A stretch of DNA of 64,000 nucleotides from NCBI RefSeq assembly GCF_900155965.1, contig NZ_FTMG01000010.1, positions 175,948 through 239,947 of the forward strand. Direction: 5' to 3'. This stretch comes from Mucilaginibacter lappiensis (GTDB lineage Bacteria > Bacteroidota > Bacteroidia > Sphingobacteriales > Sphingobacteriaceae). The stretch's first letter is position 1. Each line of letters opens with the position of its first letter. Made by a program: the position numbers and the translations under genes. The notes beneath the pieces were generated by a model. The model was not told the DNA's origin. It did no database searches and saw only the letters and a program-made list of their open reading frames with translations. Of the stretch, positions 44,733-52,841 are shown one piece after another.

Positions 44733-45455
44733 TTACCAGGCTACTTCACCCTCATCCCTGAAAAATTTTCCTGTGATATCCGGATGAGCCTGTGTGGCTA
44801 GTTTTACGATAGGTACCGCGCCCTGTTCTACAGTTTTTGTACCCTGAAATTGGTTGAGGTCGGTAGCTGTATGCCCTGGTGTAACGCTGTTAACCATAAC
44901 GCCTGTATCACGGAGTTCATTGGCCAGCATTATGGTAAAAGCGTTTAACGCCGTTTTAGAAGAACCATAAGCATGAAATTTATCCCGGCCTACATTCCTG
45001 TTTGGGCTGCTATGCCCGGCGAGAGAACCAACTTCGCTGGAAACATTGATGATAGATGGTTGGCTGGATTTTCTGAGCAGAGGCAGAAACTCCTGTGTGG
45101 TTTGTATGGTTCCAAAAAAATTGACATCGAATATCGCCCGCAGGTTTTCCAGTTTACATGCAGAAAAATTTTGGGGCTGATCGCCGGCAATCGCCGCATT
45201 ATTGATCAAAATATCTAAAGAGTCAATTTTGCGCTCCAGTTGCTGCCTTGCCTGGCGTACAGAGTTAATATCAGCTATATCAATTACTATAGTTTCCACA
45301 TTGGTTATACCCAGGTCATTCAATTTCCGTATCGCTTCTAATCCGAGTTTTTTATCCCTGCTGCCTAAATATACAAAGTAGTTGAATTGTGCCAGTTGCT
45401 TTGCCGTTTCAAAACCGATTCCTTTGTTGGCCCCGGTGATTAATACTGTTTTCAT
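44733..45455 (-). CDS. short-chain dehydrogenase/reductase
   Basis: A 240-residue oxidoreductase. The coenzyme-binding motif TGANKGIGFETAK is at residues 7-19, NNAA follows the third strand, the catalytic Ser is in VSSEVGSLAG and YGSSKTAL holds the Tyr-x-x-x-Lys pair. The C-terminal part ends with PDITGKFFRDEGEVAW. The motifs fit classical SDRs that use NAD(P)H on carbonyls. It is the first gene of a unit with the amidohydrolase. A decayed AraC-type regulator lies 150 bases upstream on the same strand and may once have controlled it. Confidence 0.92.
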   Translation of the reverse strand: MKTVLITGANKGIGFETAKQLAQFNYFVYLGSRDKKLGLEAIRKLNDLGITNVETIVIDIADINSVRQARQQLERKIDSLDILINNAAIAGDQPQNFSACKLENLRAIFDVNFFGTIQTTQEFLPLLRKSSQPSIINVSSEVGSLAGHSSPNRNVGRDKFHAYGSSKTALNAFTIMLANELRDTGVMVNSVTPGHTATDLNQFQGTKTVEQGAVPIVKLATQAHPDITGKFFRDEGEVAW

Positions 45456-45607
45456 TATGATAGTTTTTGATTGATGTATCCTTAGATTAAAGCTTTTTAA
45501 GCTGAAAACGAGCCCGTTATTATTAATAAACAGTGCTCAAATACATCAACGCAAAGAAACATACTCCTGTTTTAAGCAGCAATGTACCAATGTTGGTAGT
45601 TATAGGA

Positions 45608-45775
45608 CTATTTGTGGGTATACTCTTTTTGTTTGGTCAGTTCGGTTAGGCTCTGTCCGAATAGCTTTTTGAAAGCAAGTGAAAAGTGTGATAAGGTTTC
45701 GAAGTCCAGTTCAAGATAAATTTCGGATGCAGGCGCTTGTGGCACTAGCGGGATTTTGAATAAGCCATTATTTAA
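45608..45775 (-). pseudogene. C-terminal remnant of an AraC-family regulator
   Basis: Read on the minus strand, the frame contains ASEIYLELDFETLSHFSLAF and KKLFGQSLTELTKQKEYTHK, then a TAG stop. This is the second helix-turn-helix of AraC/XylS proteins (the family form is VSEIAYELGFEDLSHFSRAF, KKEFG-SP-E). It has no start codon and is interrupted by a stop (TGA) about 16 codons upstream, so only the last 55 codons survive. It lies upstream of the SDR-amidohydrolase operon and in the same direction. Confidence 0.7.
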
Positions 45776-45822
45776 TCATAAAAAGAGTTTATCATTCATC
45801 AGGATGTTTCTAATTTTGCAAA

Positions 45823-46044
45823 ATGACCGATCAGGAAATAATAGACTATTTTGAAACAGCACAGCTGCCCCAAACCCTCAGGATCGACAGGGCGATTACA
45901 CAATTCGACGTTAAGGATGCCGTGGAAAGGAATTTAGCCACACTTAAAACAGAGGATAAAGGAGGGCATGCCAAGCACAGGCTTATTCAAATCATAAATG
46001 CCCTCGAAAACCCTTATGCAGGTCCTGAAATACCTCGCTATTAA
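45823..46044 (+). CDS. hypothetical small protein (73 aa), DUF6965-like
   Basis: A 73-residue acidic protein (MTDQEIIDYFETAQLPQTLR, then DAVERNLATLKTEDKGGHAK). It resembles DUF6965 proteins of Bacteroidota by size and by the IIDYFETAQLPQTL opening, but this identification is from memory. It has no signal peptide or known motif. Its last codons and stop codon lie inside the left arm of a 151-bp inverted-repeat element, so its C-terminus may have been altered by that insertion. Confidence 0.55.
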   Translation: MTDQEIIDYFETAQLPQTLRIDRAITQFDVKDAVERNLATLKTEDKGGHAKHRLIQIINALENPYAGPEIPRY

Positions 46045-46181
46045 AAAAGGCTGTCTCATAAGTATGGGAACAGCCTCTTTTTCCTTGATTTCTTCGGATA
46101 GGTGGTGGAGAACGTTTTCGTATATGCGATTCTCAGAGCCTCGATTTTGCTTATGAGACAACCTCTTTTAATAGCGAAGTA
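46031..46181. mobile_element. 151-bp element with 32-bp inverted repeat ends
   Basis: The left end TACCTCGCTATTAAAAAAGG (46031-46062 in full) and the right end, read in reverse complement (TACTTCGCTATTAAAAGAGG), match in 29 of 32 bases and contain TGTCTCATAAG, a transposon-like end sequence. Between them is an inner hairpin (GGCTGT with ACAGCC). There is no coding capacity. It looks like a MITE and includes the stop codon of the small gene to its left. Confidence 0.55.
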
Positions 46182-46182
46182 T

Positions 46183-46355
46183 CCGCAAGCGTCCTGCTTG
46201 TGAAATTTATAAGCTCATCGGCAACCTCGAGGTCCCTTTCAGGAGACCCTGAGGGAACGAAAGGATATTTTAATAAAAACACACGCGGCACGCGTGCGCC
46301 AGCGAAGGGTGATATAACAGTTGCTCGGCATGGTAACCACAAGCGGGACTTGCGG
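46183..46355. repeat. inverted CCGCAAG...CTTGTG arms
   Basis: CCGCAAGCGTCCTGCTTGTG at 46183-46202 and the complement of CACAAGCGGGACTTGCGG at 46338-46355 differ only by a two-base gap and substitutions. They flank another hairpin (GTCCCTTTCAGGAGACCCTGAGGGAAC-like, 46231-46257) and an alternating CACACGCGGCACGCGTG segment. With the 46031 element this fills the gap before the OLD gene; 46356-46455 shows nothing further. Confidence 0.5.
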
Positions 46356-46455
46356 TAGTGGGGGGATATAAAAATTACTCGATATGATAAGCTTTAGTCA
46401 ACCTTACCGAACTACTAGCTGGTTTTTTTATTAGATTTGATAAAACCTTACACAA

Positions 46456-47871
46456 ATGTTCATCTCTCAGTTCTTCGCTTCTAATTATCGTAGTCTCAAA
46501 GAAATTGTCGTACGTTTTGCCAACGGCAAAAATGTTATTGTCGGTAAGAATAATTGTGGTAAATCCAATATTATACGGGGAATTGAAATCTTAGTCGGTG
46601 AAAAATTTCCAACTTATCAGCTAATTGGAGATAACGACTTTTATACTTACGAAGATATTATTAAAGATACAGGAGAAATTGTAGAGATTCCAGCAGATCA
46701 TTTATTTCTTGAGGTAACTCTTGAAGGTAGAGATATTGATCAGGATATGATCATGACGATCAAAAAGCAGACCGCTTTCTCCCGCATTCATAATAGCAAG
46801 GACCTTTATTTTAAAGATGAAAAGACAGGTGATATCATTGTAAATTATGATCTTTTTGAAAGCCTTGATGAGTTAGAGAACAGGTCAGAAGTAGAGGTGC
46901 TTGAGCAATATGGGAACGGTAAGGCAAAGAAAACGAAATGGATGCCAGCCGCCAATCTGCATGCTTTCCTTGTAACGGCTCGGAGCCTTAAAGTTTTTTT
47001 CTGTAAATCTCGCTTGGATGAAGAAAAAATGGGTTTCGGTTTAATCGTTCGTTGTGCGGAAGGTCATTATTGGGTAACTCATTTCCTTTCCAAAAAGCTA
47101 AGAGACTCTTTGTTGACCACTACTGTAATCAGCGCTACACGGAGCCATAAAACTGAATTACGATTGGTCCATTATTCTTGGTTCGGGAAACTAGTCGCAG
47201 GAATATGGAATAAAAACAAAATATTGTTGGAAGAATCCTCTGGCAAGACTTACGAGGAACTTATAAGACTCAGTGCGGAAGAGATAAAGAGCAGGGTAGA
47301 TACTGTATTTGCTTCTAATATTCAGATGGTGAAAACACTGTTAGAAGGTGCTATCGCTCATAAGGCTATTTCTTTTAAATTTTTGGATAATGCCAAGGAC
47401 GAGCTGTATAAAAATGTGCAACTTTTCGTTAACGATGGTATCGACCGACCTATACACGAAAAAGGAACAGGTATTCAAAGTGCTGTAATTATTGCACTAT
47501 TCTCGCTTTATTGTAATGATTATCATAATAATAGTTCCTTGCTGATTGCAGAAGAGCCCGAACTATTTCTACATCCACAAGCGCGTCGGGTAATATCAGC
47601 AGAACTTAATAAATTCCTAAGTGGGTCAGAAAAACAAGAGCGGCAATTAATTATAAGCACGCACTCTACTGAATATCTGAAACATGTTGATCTGTTCAAT
47701 AATACTAGGGTTTACAAAGACACAGGAGGTAACTTTACGATTGCCAAACAGTTGGATCAAAATACTTCTACTTTGCTTACCCTAGAACTCAAACGCTTTC
47801 TATGGTCGAATAATAGTGAGATTTTTTTTGCAGACAAGGTAGTTTTGGTCGAAGGGGGGAGGTATTCTTGA
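46456..47871 (+). CDS. OLD-family ATPase/nuclease, N-terminal part (frame 1)
   Basis: 471 residues up to a frameshift-induced TGA. The N-terminal ABC-type ATPase has Walker A GKNNCGKSN (31-39), a signature-like region, Walker B LLIAEEPELFLHPQA and an H-motif IISTHSTEYL. At the end the Toprim domain opens with KVVLVEG and then loses frame at the run of six G residues (47854-47859), giving RYS and a stop. It would be a cytosolic DNA nuclease, usually phage defence or recombination. The second part continues as the next ORF and overlaps by four bases. Confidence 0.88.
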   Translation: MFISQFFASNYRSLKEIVVRFANGKNVIVGKNNCGKSNIIRGIEILVGEKFPTYQLIGDNDFYTYEDIIKDTGEIVEIPADHLFLEVTLEGRDIDQDMIMTIKKQTAFSRIHNSKDLYFKDEKTGDIIVNYDLFESLDELENRSEVEVLEQYGNGKAKKTKWMPAANLHAFLVTARSLKVFFCKSRLDEEKMGFGLIVRCAEGHYWVTHFLSKKLRDSLLTTTVISATRSHKTELRLVHYSWFGKLVAGIWNKNKILLEESSGKTYEELIRLSAEEIKSRVDTVFASNIQMVKTLLEGAIAHKAISFKFLDNAKDELYKNVQLFVNDGIDRPIHEKGTGIQSAVIIALFSLYCNDYHNNSSLLIAEEPELFLHPQARRVISAELNKFLSGSEKQERQLIISTHSTEYLKHVDLFNNTRVYKDTGGNFTIAKQLDQNTSTLLTLELKRFLWSNNSEIFFADKVVLVEGGRYS

Positions 47872-48557
47872 TCCCTGCCATTGTAGATAAGATAACGGGT
47901 ATTAAGCAAAAGCTGGATTACGAAAATATCTCAGTAGCTCGTGTTAATGGTAAGGGAAGTTTTCTCATTTATGCGAGGATGTTGAAATGTTTTGAAATCG
48001 AATATCTGATCGTGGGGGATCTTGATTGTTATAAGGATGAGGTGCGAAAACTGGGCGAGCATTTTAAGTTAGTTGACATTATAGAGCAAATTATGAAGGT
48101 AAAGACCGCTATTGGACAAATGGAAGTTGATTACCAGCGAATTAATGAGCGGATCAAAAATGTCGATAAAAATTTTGATGCACAGGTATTTCAGCAACTT
48201 TTAGAGCAGATTATCGCTGGCACATTGGAGGCTGATAATGCAGATCTTAAAGAGATAGTTAGTTTTATGCAGAGCCGTTACACGAAAGGCAGCCGAGAGC
48301 AGATCATCATTGAGACGATGACCCTTGAGGGATTTACAGCTATGCAGAAACGACTACGGGAAAACCGCATCTTTATCTGGTCGAAAGGTGAACTAGAGAA
48401 TTATTATCAGCCTTCTGTTCAGCAATTGACTGGTAGCAAAGATATAAAGGCCTTGCGTTTAGCCTATACCCTTCACGAAGAGAATGAACAACTCGATAAA
48501 TACATGACCCATATTCCGGAAATCGAAGAACTATGCGGATATATCTTAAAAAAATAG
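47868..48557 (+). CDS. OLD-family nuclease, C-terminal Toprim part (shifted frame)
   Basis: A 229-residue frame that continues the upstream protein. With a -1 shift at the G run the joined sequence reads KVVLVEGGEVFLIPAIVDK, the normal Toprim beginning; the same frame then has SVARVNGKGSFLIYARMLK and the metal-binding LIVGDLDCYKDEV (Asp-x-Asp). The rest is a helical C-terminus. Alone it has only a TTG start and lacks the first Toprim Glu, so it is probably not a separate enzyme. The gene pair ends in a terminator shared with lysS. Confidence 0.75.
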   Translation: MIPAIVDKITGIKQKLDYENISVARVNGKGSFLIYARMLKCFEIEYLIVGDLDCYKDEVRKLGEHFKLVDIIEQIMKVKTAIGQMEVDYQRINERIKNVDKNFDAQVFQQLLEQIIAGTLEADNADLKEIVSFMQSRYTKGSREQIIIETMTLEGFTAMQKRLRENRIFIWSKGELENYYQPSVQQLTGSKDIKALRLAYTLHEENEQLDKYMTHIPEIEELCGYILKK

Positions 48558-48603
48558 CCTTGCGACATATCCGTTTATGGCAGGTGAGAATGCACCAACA
48601 AAA

Positions 48604-48630
48604 AAAGAGACGCACATAATGCGTCTCTTT
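48604..48630. terminator. intrinsic terminator between the OLD gene and lysS
   Basis: An 11-bp perfect stem (AAAGAGACGCA with TGCGTCTCTTT) around a five-base loop, with A and T tracts on its flanks. It can act on both converging transcripts. Confidence 0.85.
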
Positions 48631-48672
48631 AAAAAGATATTGATCCTAGAATCCTTTAATCAAAGTTCAGAA

Positions 48673-50394
48673 CTATTCAAACCAGGCCATCACCACTTCT
48701 TTGGTAGGCATGGTAATATCCAGTTTTAGTTTTTTGCGCATACCGCCCAGGTCGTTGAAAACCTTGTTGGGGTTGCCGGCTTTGAGTTCTTCCACAGTAT
48801 TGAAGCCCATTTTATTTAATACAGGCACCCATTCGGCGGGTACGCCTATGTTTACAAAATCATCGGCGGTGGCCACTTTTGCCTTTTTCTCGGGGCGCAT
48901 CTGCGGAAAGAACAATACTTCCTGTATAGTGCTCTGGTTGGTCATCAGCATTACCAAACGGTCGATACCGATACCCAGGCCCGATGTTGGCGGCATACCA
49001 TATTCCAAGGCGCGTAAAAAATCGTCGTCCATAGCCATCGCTTCGTCATCGCCACGGCCTGCCAGTATTAACTGCTCCTCTAAACGCTCACGCTGATCAA
49101 TGGGATCATTTAACTCCGAATAGGCGTTGGCTATCTCCTTGCCGTTCACAAATAGCTCAAAGCGCTCCACAAGGCCTTCCTTGCTGCGGTGTTTTTTGGC
49201 CAGCGGGGTCATTTCGATGGGGTAGTCGGTTATATAGGTTGGCTGTATCAGGTTGGCTTCTACTTTGGCGCTAAAAATCTCATCGATCAGTTTACCTTTA
49301 CCCATGGTTGGGTTAACTTCAATTTTAAGTTCGGCACAAGTTTGGCGCAAAGCAGCTTCGTCCATGGCCGATACATCGATACCGGTATATTTCAGGATAG
49401 AATCATACATCGACAGTTTTTCGTACGGACCTGCAAAGTTGATCTCGTTATTGCCTACCTGTACTACCGGGATGCCATGTACGGCACGGGCCACAGTTTC
49501 CAGGCATTCTTCAACCATTTTCATCATCCATATATAGTCTTTATAAGCTACATAGATCTCCATCGCGGTAAACTCCGGGTTGTGGGTACGGTCCATGCCT
49601 TCGTTACGGAACATTTTACCAAACTCATACACACCGTCGAAACCGGCCACAATAAGGCGTTTTAAGTACAGCTCATTGGCGATACGTAAAAACAGAGGCA
49701 TATCCAGCGTGTTATGGTGCGTAGCAAACGGACGTGCCGCAGCGCCGCCATGTACAGGCTGCAGTATAGGAGTTTCCACTTCCATCCAGCCCTGCTCGTT
49801 GAAATAACCGCGCATAGCGCTGATCACTTTGGAACGACTGATGAATATATTTTTATATTCGGGGTTGACCGTTAAATCCACATAACGCTGACGGTAACGG
49901 AGCTCCGGGTCGGTAAAACCATCATGTATGGTACCATCATCCTCGCGTTTTACAACGGGCAGGGGTTTAAGCGATTTGGAAAGCACGATCAGCTCACGAA
50001 CGTGAACAGAGATTTCGCCGGTTTGGGTTAAAAATACATAACCTTTGATGCCGACGTAATCGCCAATGTCCAGCAGTTTCTTAAATACGGTATTGTATAA
50101 AGTTTTATCCTCATCCGGGCAAATATCATCGCGTTTCAGATAAATTTGCACGCGACCGGTTGAATCCTGGATCTCGGCAAATGACGCGCTACCCATGATA
50201 CGACGGGTCATGATACGACCGGCAATTACTACATTTTGGTAGGCCTCGGGTTTGTCCTTAAAGTTATCGGTAATATCCTGTGCCCAGGCGTTAACATCAA
50301 AAGCTTCGGCAGGGTATGGGTTAATGCCCAATGCCCTTAATTGTTGTAAAGATTCGCGGCGTATAATTTCCTGTTCGGATAGTGCAATACTCAT
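48673..50394 (-). CDS. lysS: lysyl-tRNA synthetase, class II
   Basis: A 573-residue enzyme. The N-terminal OB-fold anticodon-binding domain runs to about residue 150 (VVIAGRIMTRRIMGSASFAE). The class II core begins at about 180 with RYVDLTVNPEYKNIFISRSK and includes FRNEGMDRTHNPEFT (motif 2) and GIGIDRLVMLMTNQ (motif 3). The last 60 residues form an extra helical segment (VPAEWVPVLNKMGFNTVEEL, AGNPNKVFNDLGGMRKKLKL) commonly found in Bacteroidota LysS. It charges tRNA-Lys. Confidence 0.96.
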   Translation of the reverse strand: MSIALSEQEIIRRESLQQLRALGINPYPAEAFDVNAWAQDITDNFKDKPEAYQNVVIAGRIMTRRIMGSASFAEIQDSTGRVQIYLKRDDICPDEDKTLYNTVFKKLLDIGDYVGIKGYVFLTQTGEISVHVRELIVLSKSLKPLPVVKREDDGTIHDGFTDPELRYRQRYVDLTVNPEYKNIFISRSKVISAMRGYFNEQGWMEVETPILQPVHGGAAARPFATHHNTLDMPLFLRIANELYLKRLIVAGFDGVYEFGKMFRNEGMDRTHNPEFTAMEIYVAYKDYIWMMKMVEECLETVARAVHGIPVVQVGNNEINFAGPYEKLSMYDSILKYTGIDVSAMDEAALRQTCAELKIEVNPTMGKGKLIDEIFSAKVEANLIQPTYITDYPIEMTPLAKKHRSKEGLVERFELFVNGKEIANAYSELNDPIDQRERLEEQLILAGRGDDEAMAMDDDFLRALEYGMPPTSGLGIGIDRLVMLMTNQSTIQEVLFFPQMRPEKKAKVATADDFVNIGVPAEWVPVLNKMGFNTVEELKAGNPNKVFNDLGGMRKKLKLDITMPTKEVVMAWFE

Positions 50395-50488
50395 GCTATA
50401 AACGGTATTTTAAATAATTTGCAAAAATAGCGTTTTTAATGAGTTTGGGGCTGAGTTTTTTTAGAAGGAGTGAAAGGGCGTAGAAATC

Positions 50489-50697
50489 GACTCACCAGAT
50501 CTGCGCTTCGCTGGATCATCCTCTCTTCGCCTACGGCGGAAAGAGGGTTGGGGAACCACGATTTTTGGAGCAAGGAACAAGGACTTTTTATTCACTTTAT
50601 CTTTGTTCATTATTCCCCAAATCCTTAGTCTTTTCGTCCCCTCTTTCCGCCGTAGGCGAAGAGAGGATCGGCGAGCAAAGCGATGCCGGGGTGAGTC
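50489..50697. repeat. long inverted repeat, 59-bp arms
   Basis: GACTCACCAGATCTGCGCTT and following bases (50489-50547) pair with 50638-50697 with few mismatches; the best part is CTCTCTTCGCCTACGGCGGA. The 90-base loop is AT-rich. It lies upstream of lysS and is unlikely to be its promoter. It looks like an interspersed repeat. Confidence 0.65.
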
Positions 50698-50742
50698 TAT
50701 GAGATTGCTATTCTCCCAACATTTTCGTATCTTTATACAACT

Positions 50743-50780
50743 AAACAGCCCGGTTCTTTTTTAAGAGAATCGGGCTGTTT
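50743..50780. repeat. 15-bp stem hairpin
   Basis: AAACAGCCCGGTTCT pairs with AGAATCGGGCTGTTT (one G-U pair) around TTTTTTAAG. No gene reads into it from either side at close range. It may stop read-through into the SMP-30 gene. Confidence 0.55.
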
Positions 50781-50898
50781 GGTTAAGAGAAAATAAGGCC
50801 AAAAACCGACCGTTTTATATTTAGTGTTCTGCAAATCAAGTATTTAATACTTTTTAAAGTTTTTAAAACCGCTCAAAACTGTGTCAAAATTTGTTAAA

Positions 50899-51014
50899 AA
50901 GTGTTAAAATGAAGTTTTTTTGAACGTTTTTCTCCTGTTTTTATGCTGTTTTTGATCAGAAAAGTGTTAAAATTAAAGGTTTAAAAAGTTTTTGAACCAC
51001 ACATTTTAACACTT
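50899..51014. promoter_or_regulatory. three copies of AAGTGTTAAAAT upstream of the SMP-30 gene
   Basis: The 12-mer AAGTGTTAAAAT occurs at 50899-50910 and 50962-50973 in direct orientation and at 51003-51014 in inverse orientation, the last 15 bases before the ATG. The second and third copies form an inverted repeat. The surrounding region, 50785-51029, is AT-rich without other features. They could be regulator sites; this is inference. Confidence 0.45.
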
Positions 51015-51029
51015 GAAAAACCTATTATA

Positions 51030-51929
51030 ATGATGATGAAAAAATTAGCTCCTGTATTCTTTTTTTTAGTTGCCTTATCGGGCAGTGCGTTTAGTCAGGA
51101 TGCTCCGGGTTTGTACGATGCCGGTACTAAACCACAACTGGTATCCAAGCAATTTTCCTTTACCGAAGGACCTGCTGTGGATAAACAGGGCAATATATTC
51201 TTTACCGATCAGCCCAATAACAAGATCTGGAAGTATGATACCGATGGCAAGCTGTCGGTTTTTCTGGATAGCGCAGGCCGTTCCAACGGGATGTATTTTG
51301 ATAAAAAAGGCAATCTCATTAGCTGTGCTGATGCTAAAGATGAACTATGGTCCATCAGCCCCAAAGGTAAAGTTACCGTGCTGCTGAAAGATTATGAAGG
51401 ACACCTGTTTAATGGTCCTAATGATGTTTGGATACATCCTAACGGTGGTATTTATATCACCGATCCCTACTATCAACGCGATTACTGGACCCGAAAAAAG
51501 CCAGATCTGGATGGGCAAAAGCTGTATTACCTGGCCAAAGGCAAACATAAAGCGGTTATTGTTGACGATAGATTTGTACGCCCCAACGGTATTGTAGGTA
51601 CACCCGATGGTAAAATACTATATGTAGCTGATATCGGCGACAGCAAGATTTATAAGTATGATATCAACCAGGATGGTTCCTTGAGTAACCGTACACTGTT
51701 CATCGCCCAGGGATCCGACGGGATGGCTATTGATGAGCGCGGGAATATTTATTTATGCGGTAAAGGTGTGACCATTGTAAATCCTCAGGGCGAAAAAATA
51801 GGGCATATAGATATTGATGAGCCATGGTCGGCCAATGTATGTTTCGGTGGCAAAAACAAGGATATCCTGTTCATTACCGCTTCAAAGGCAGTGTATATTA
51901 TGCAGATGAAAGTAAAGGGGTTTGATTAA
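51030..51929 (+). CDS. SMP-30/gluconolactonase-family exported protein
   Basis: A 299-residue protein with a signal peptide (MKKLAPVFFFLVALSGSAFS) and a six-bladed beta-propeller. The expected divalent metal ligands are in FTEGPAV (Glu), FNGPNDVWI (Asn), VRPNGIVG (Asn) and GSDGMAID (Asp), matching the family. It probably hydrolyses a sugar lactone such as gluconolactone in the periplasm. The product of the PQQ-type dehydrogenase at 5-7 kb would be a suitable lactone, but the genes are far apart. It is followed by a convergent gene that overlaps it by four bases. Confidence 0.88.
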   Translation: MMMKKLAPVFFFLVALSGSAFSQDAPGLYDAGTKPQLVSKQFSFTEGPAVDKQGNIFFTDQPNNKIWKYDTDGKLSVFLDSAGRSNGMYFDKKGNLISCADAKDELWSISPKGKVTVLLKDYEGHLFNGPNDVWIHPNGGIYITDPYYQRDYWTRKKPDLDGQKLYYLAKGKHKAVIVDDRFVRPNGIVGTPDGKILYVADIGDSKIYKYDINQDGSLSNRTLFIAQGSDGMAIDERGNIYLCGKGVTIVNPQGEKIGHIDIDEPWSANVCFGGKNKDILFITASKAVYIMQMKVKGFD

Positions 51930-52249
51930 AACTCTTGCTTTTCTATAAAATGGGCTACTTGTTGCTGTTCATCAGAGCTGAGCAAGTCGCCGGTATATTT
52001 CCATCGTTGGCGTATTGGTTCAGTAGTAATGCTGCCCAGGTAATCCGGATTGACTTCGTCTGGCAGGGCTGGTTTATCTTCATCTATCTCTAAAGCTTCG
52101 GTAAACAAGGCCGATTCATTATCTATAGCGGTTTTATAAATCTTATAAGTGCCTGTGTCGGTAAGATCGGGCCATAACATGGGTTCAACAATAATATTCC
52201 TTGAAGTACCGTCGGGGTGTTTTAAAACAAGAGTAGCCGGATTTTTCAT
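51926..52249 (-). CDS. hypothetical protein (107 aa)
   Basis: A 107-residue protein (MKNPATLVLKHPDGTSRNII at the start; acidic middle with EIDEDKPALPDEVNPDYLGS). It has no signal peptide or membrane segment. A pattern WPDLTDTGTYKIYKTAIDNE suggests a small beta-rich fold. I do not recognise a family. The 3' ends of this gene and of the SMP-30 gene overlap by four bases. Confidence 0.6.
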   Translation of the reverse strand: MKNPATLVLKHPDGTSRNIIVEPMLWPDLTDTGTYKIYKTAIDNESALFTEALEIDEDKPALPDEVNPDYLGSITTEPIRQRWKYTGDLLSSDEQQQVAHFIEKQEF

Positions 52250-52329
52250 AGGTTATTATTTTAGAATAATACAGCAGGTTTTAAACTTTGTTTGCCTTAG
52301 TTGTTTTATAAATGTATAGAAACAAGAAG

Positions 52330-52352
52330 CGCCCCTGATGGGCAGGGGCGCG
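52330..52352. terminator. GC-rich hairpin
   Basis: GCGCCCCTG and CAGGGGCGC pair around ATGGG, 80 bases upstream of the start of the 107-residue gene's leader. It is followed by GTTCTAACC rather than a T-tract, so it is not a strong terminator in the plus direction. It might be part of a leader for the small ORF at 52379. Confidence 0.45.
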
Positions 52353-52378
52353 TTCTAACCAATTATAAACCTAAATTA

Positions 52379-52441
52379 TGAGAAGAGTTGCAAGGGAGGA
52401 GTCGAACCATCATTTGCTGCCTGCCAGCTCCTTACAATAAC
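52379..52441 (+). CDS. possible small ORF (20 aa) behind a hairpin leader
   Basis: An ATG after TTATAAACCTAAATT, a leader-like context, starts a 20-codon frame with a basic-acidic mix (MRRVAREESNHHLLPASSLQ) and a TAA stop. No membrane or known motif is present and no longer gene follows on the plus strand before 53415. Coding is unproven. The sequence GGAGTCGAACC in it resembles a tRNA T-arm but the rest of a tRNA is absent. The remainder of 52442-52841 shows only AT-rich sequence. Confidence 0.25.
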
Positions 52442-52788
52442 TATGGTACAAATATAGTAAACATGTTTTGTATTGCAATAGTTTCAATGATAATATTTGA
52501 GTGTTAACAATTTGTTAATCATATAACGCTTGGGATATGATATTAATAATACAATCAAGCTCGATTTTTACAGCTAAGTATTGAATATCAATTAGATTTA
52601 TCATGTAGCGTATGTTAATAATCACTCCTAAAGCGATGAAAATTTGTAAGCTAAGTGTGATTTTACTGCCAGGGTTGTAAAATAAATGGCTTTTCGCTGA
52701 CAAAATTAGGTCCCACTGGAGACTTGAAATACCTCTTTAGAGGATATTTTAAACAGGTTGCGGGACATTTTTTCAAGAGATAATAAAA

Positions 52789-52815
52789 AAAGCTGCCCCA
52801 AACAGGAACAGCTTT
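52789..52815 (-). terminator. intrinsic terminator of the Spy-like gene
   Basis: On the minus strand AAAGCTGTTCC pairs with the following GGGGCAGCTTT (one bulge-type mismatch) and runs into T residues. It lies 27 bases after the stop codon of the gene at 52842. Confidence 0.75.
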
Positions 52816-52841
52816 CCGAATTTTTATTTGATCGTATTAAA

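Noticed and set aside
45811..45818. TAATTTTG as a promoter of the 73-residue gene
   Set aside because: It lies only four bases from the ATG, which would put transcription start at or inside the coding region.
46456..48557. Retron or abortive infection operon with several genes
   Set aside because: Only an ATPase/Toprim pair is present. No reverse transcriptase, helicase or toxin partner lies beside it; a split OLD nuclease explains both ORFs.
52390..52412. GGAGTCGAACC resembling a tRNA T-arm
   Set aside because: The neighbouring bases do not give acceptor, D or anticodon stems, so no tRNA is called.
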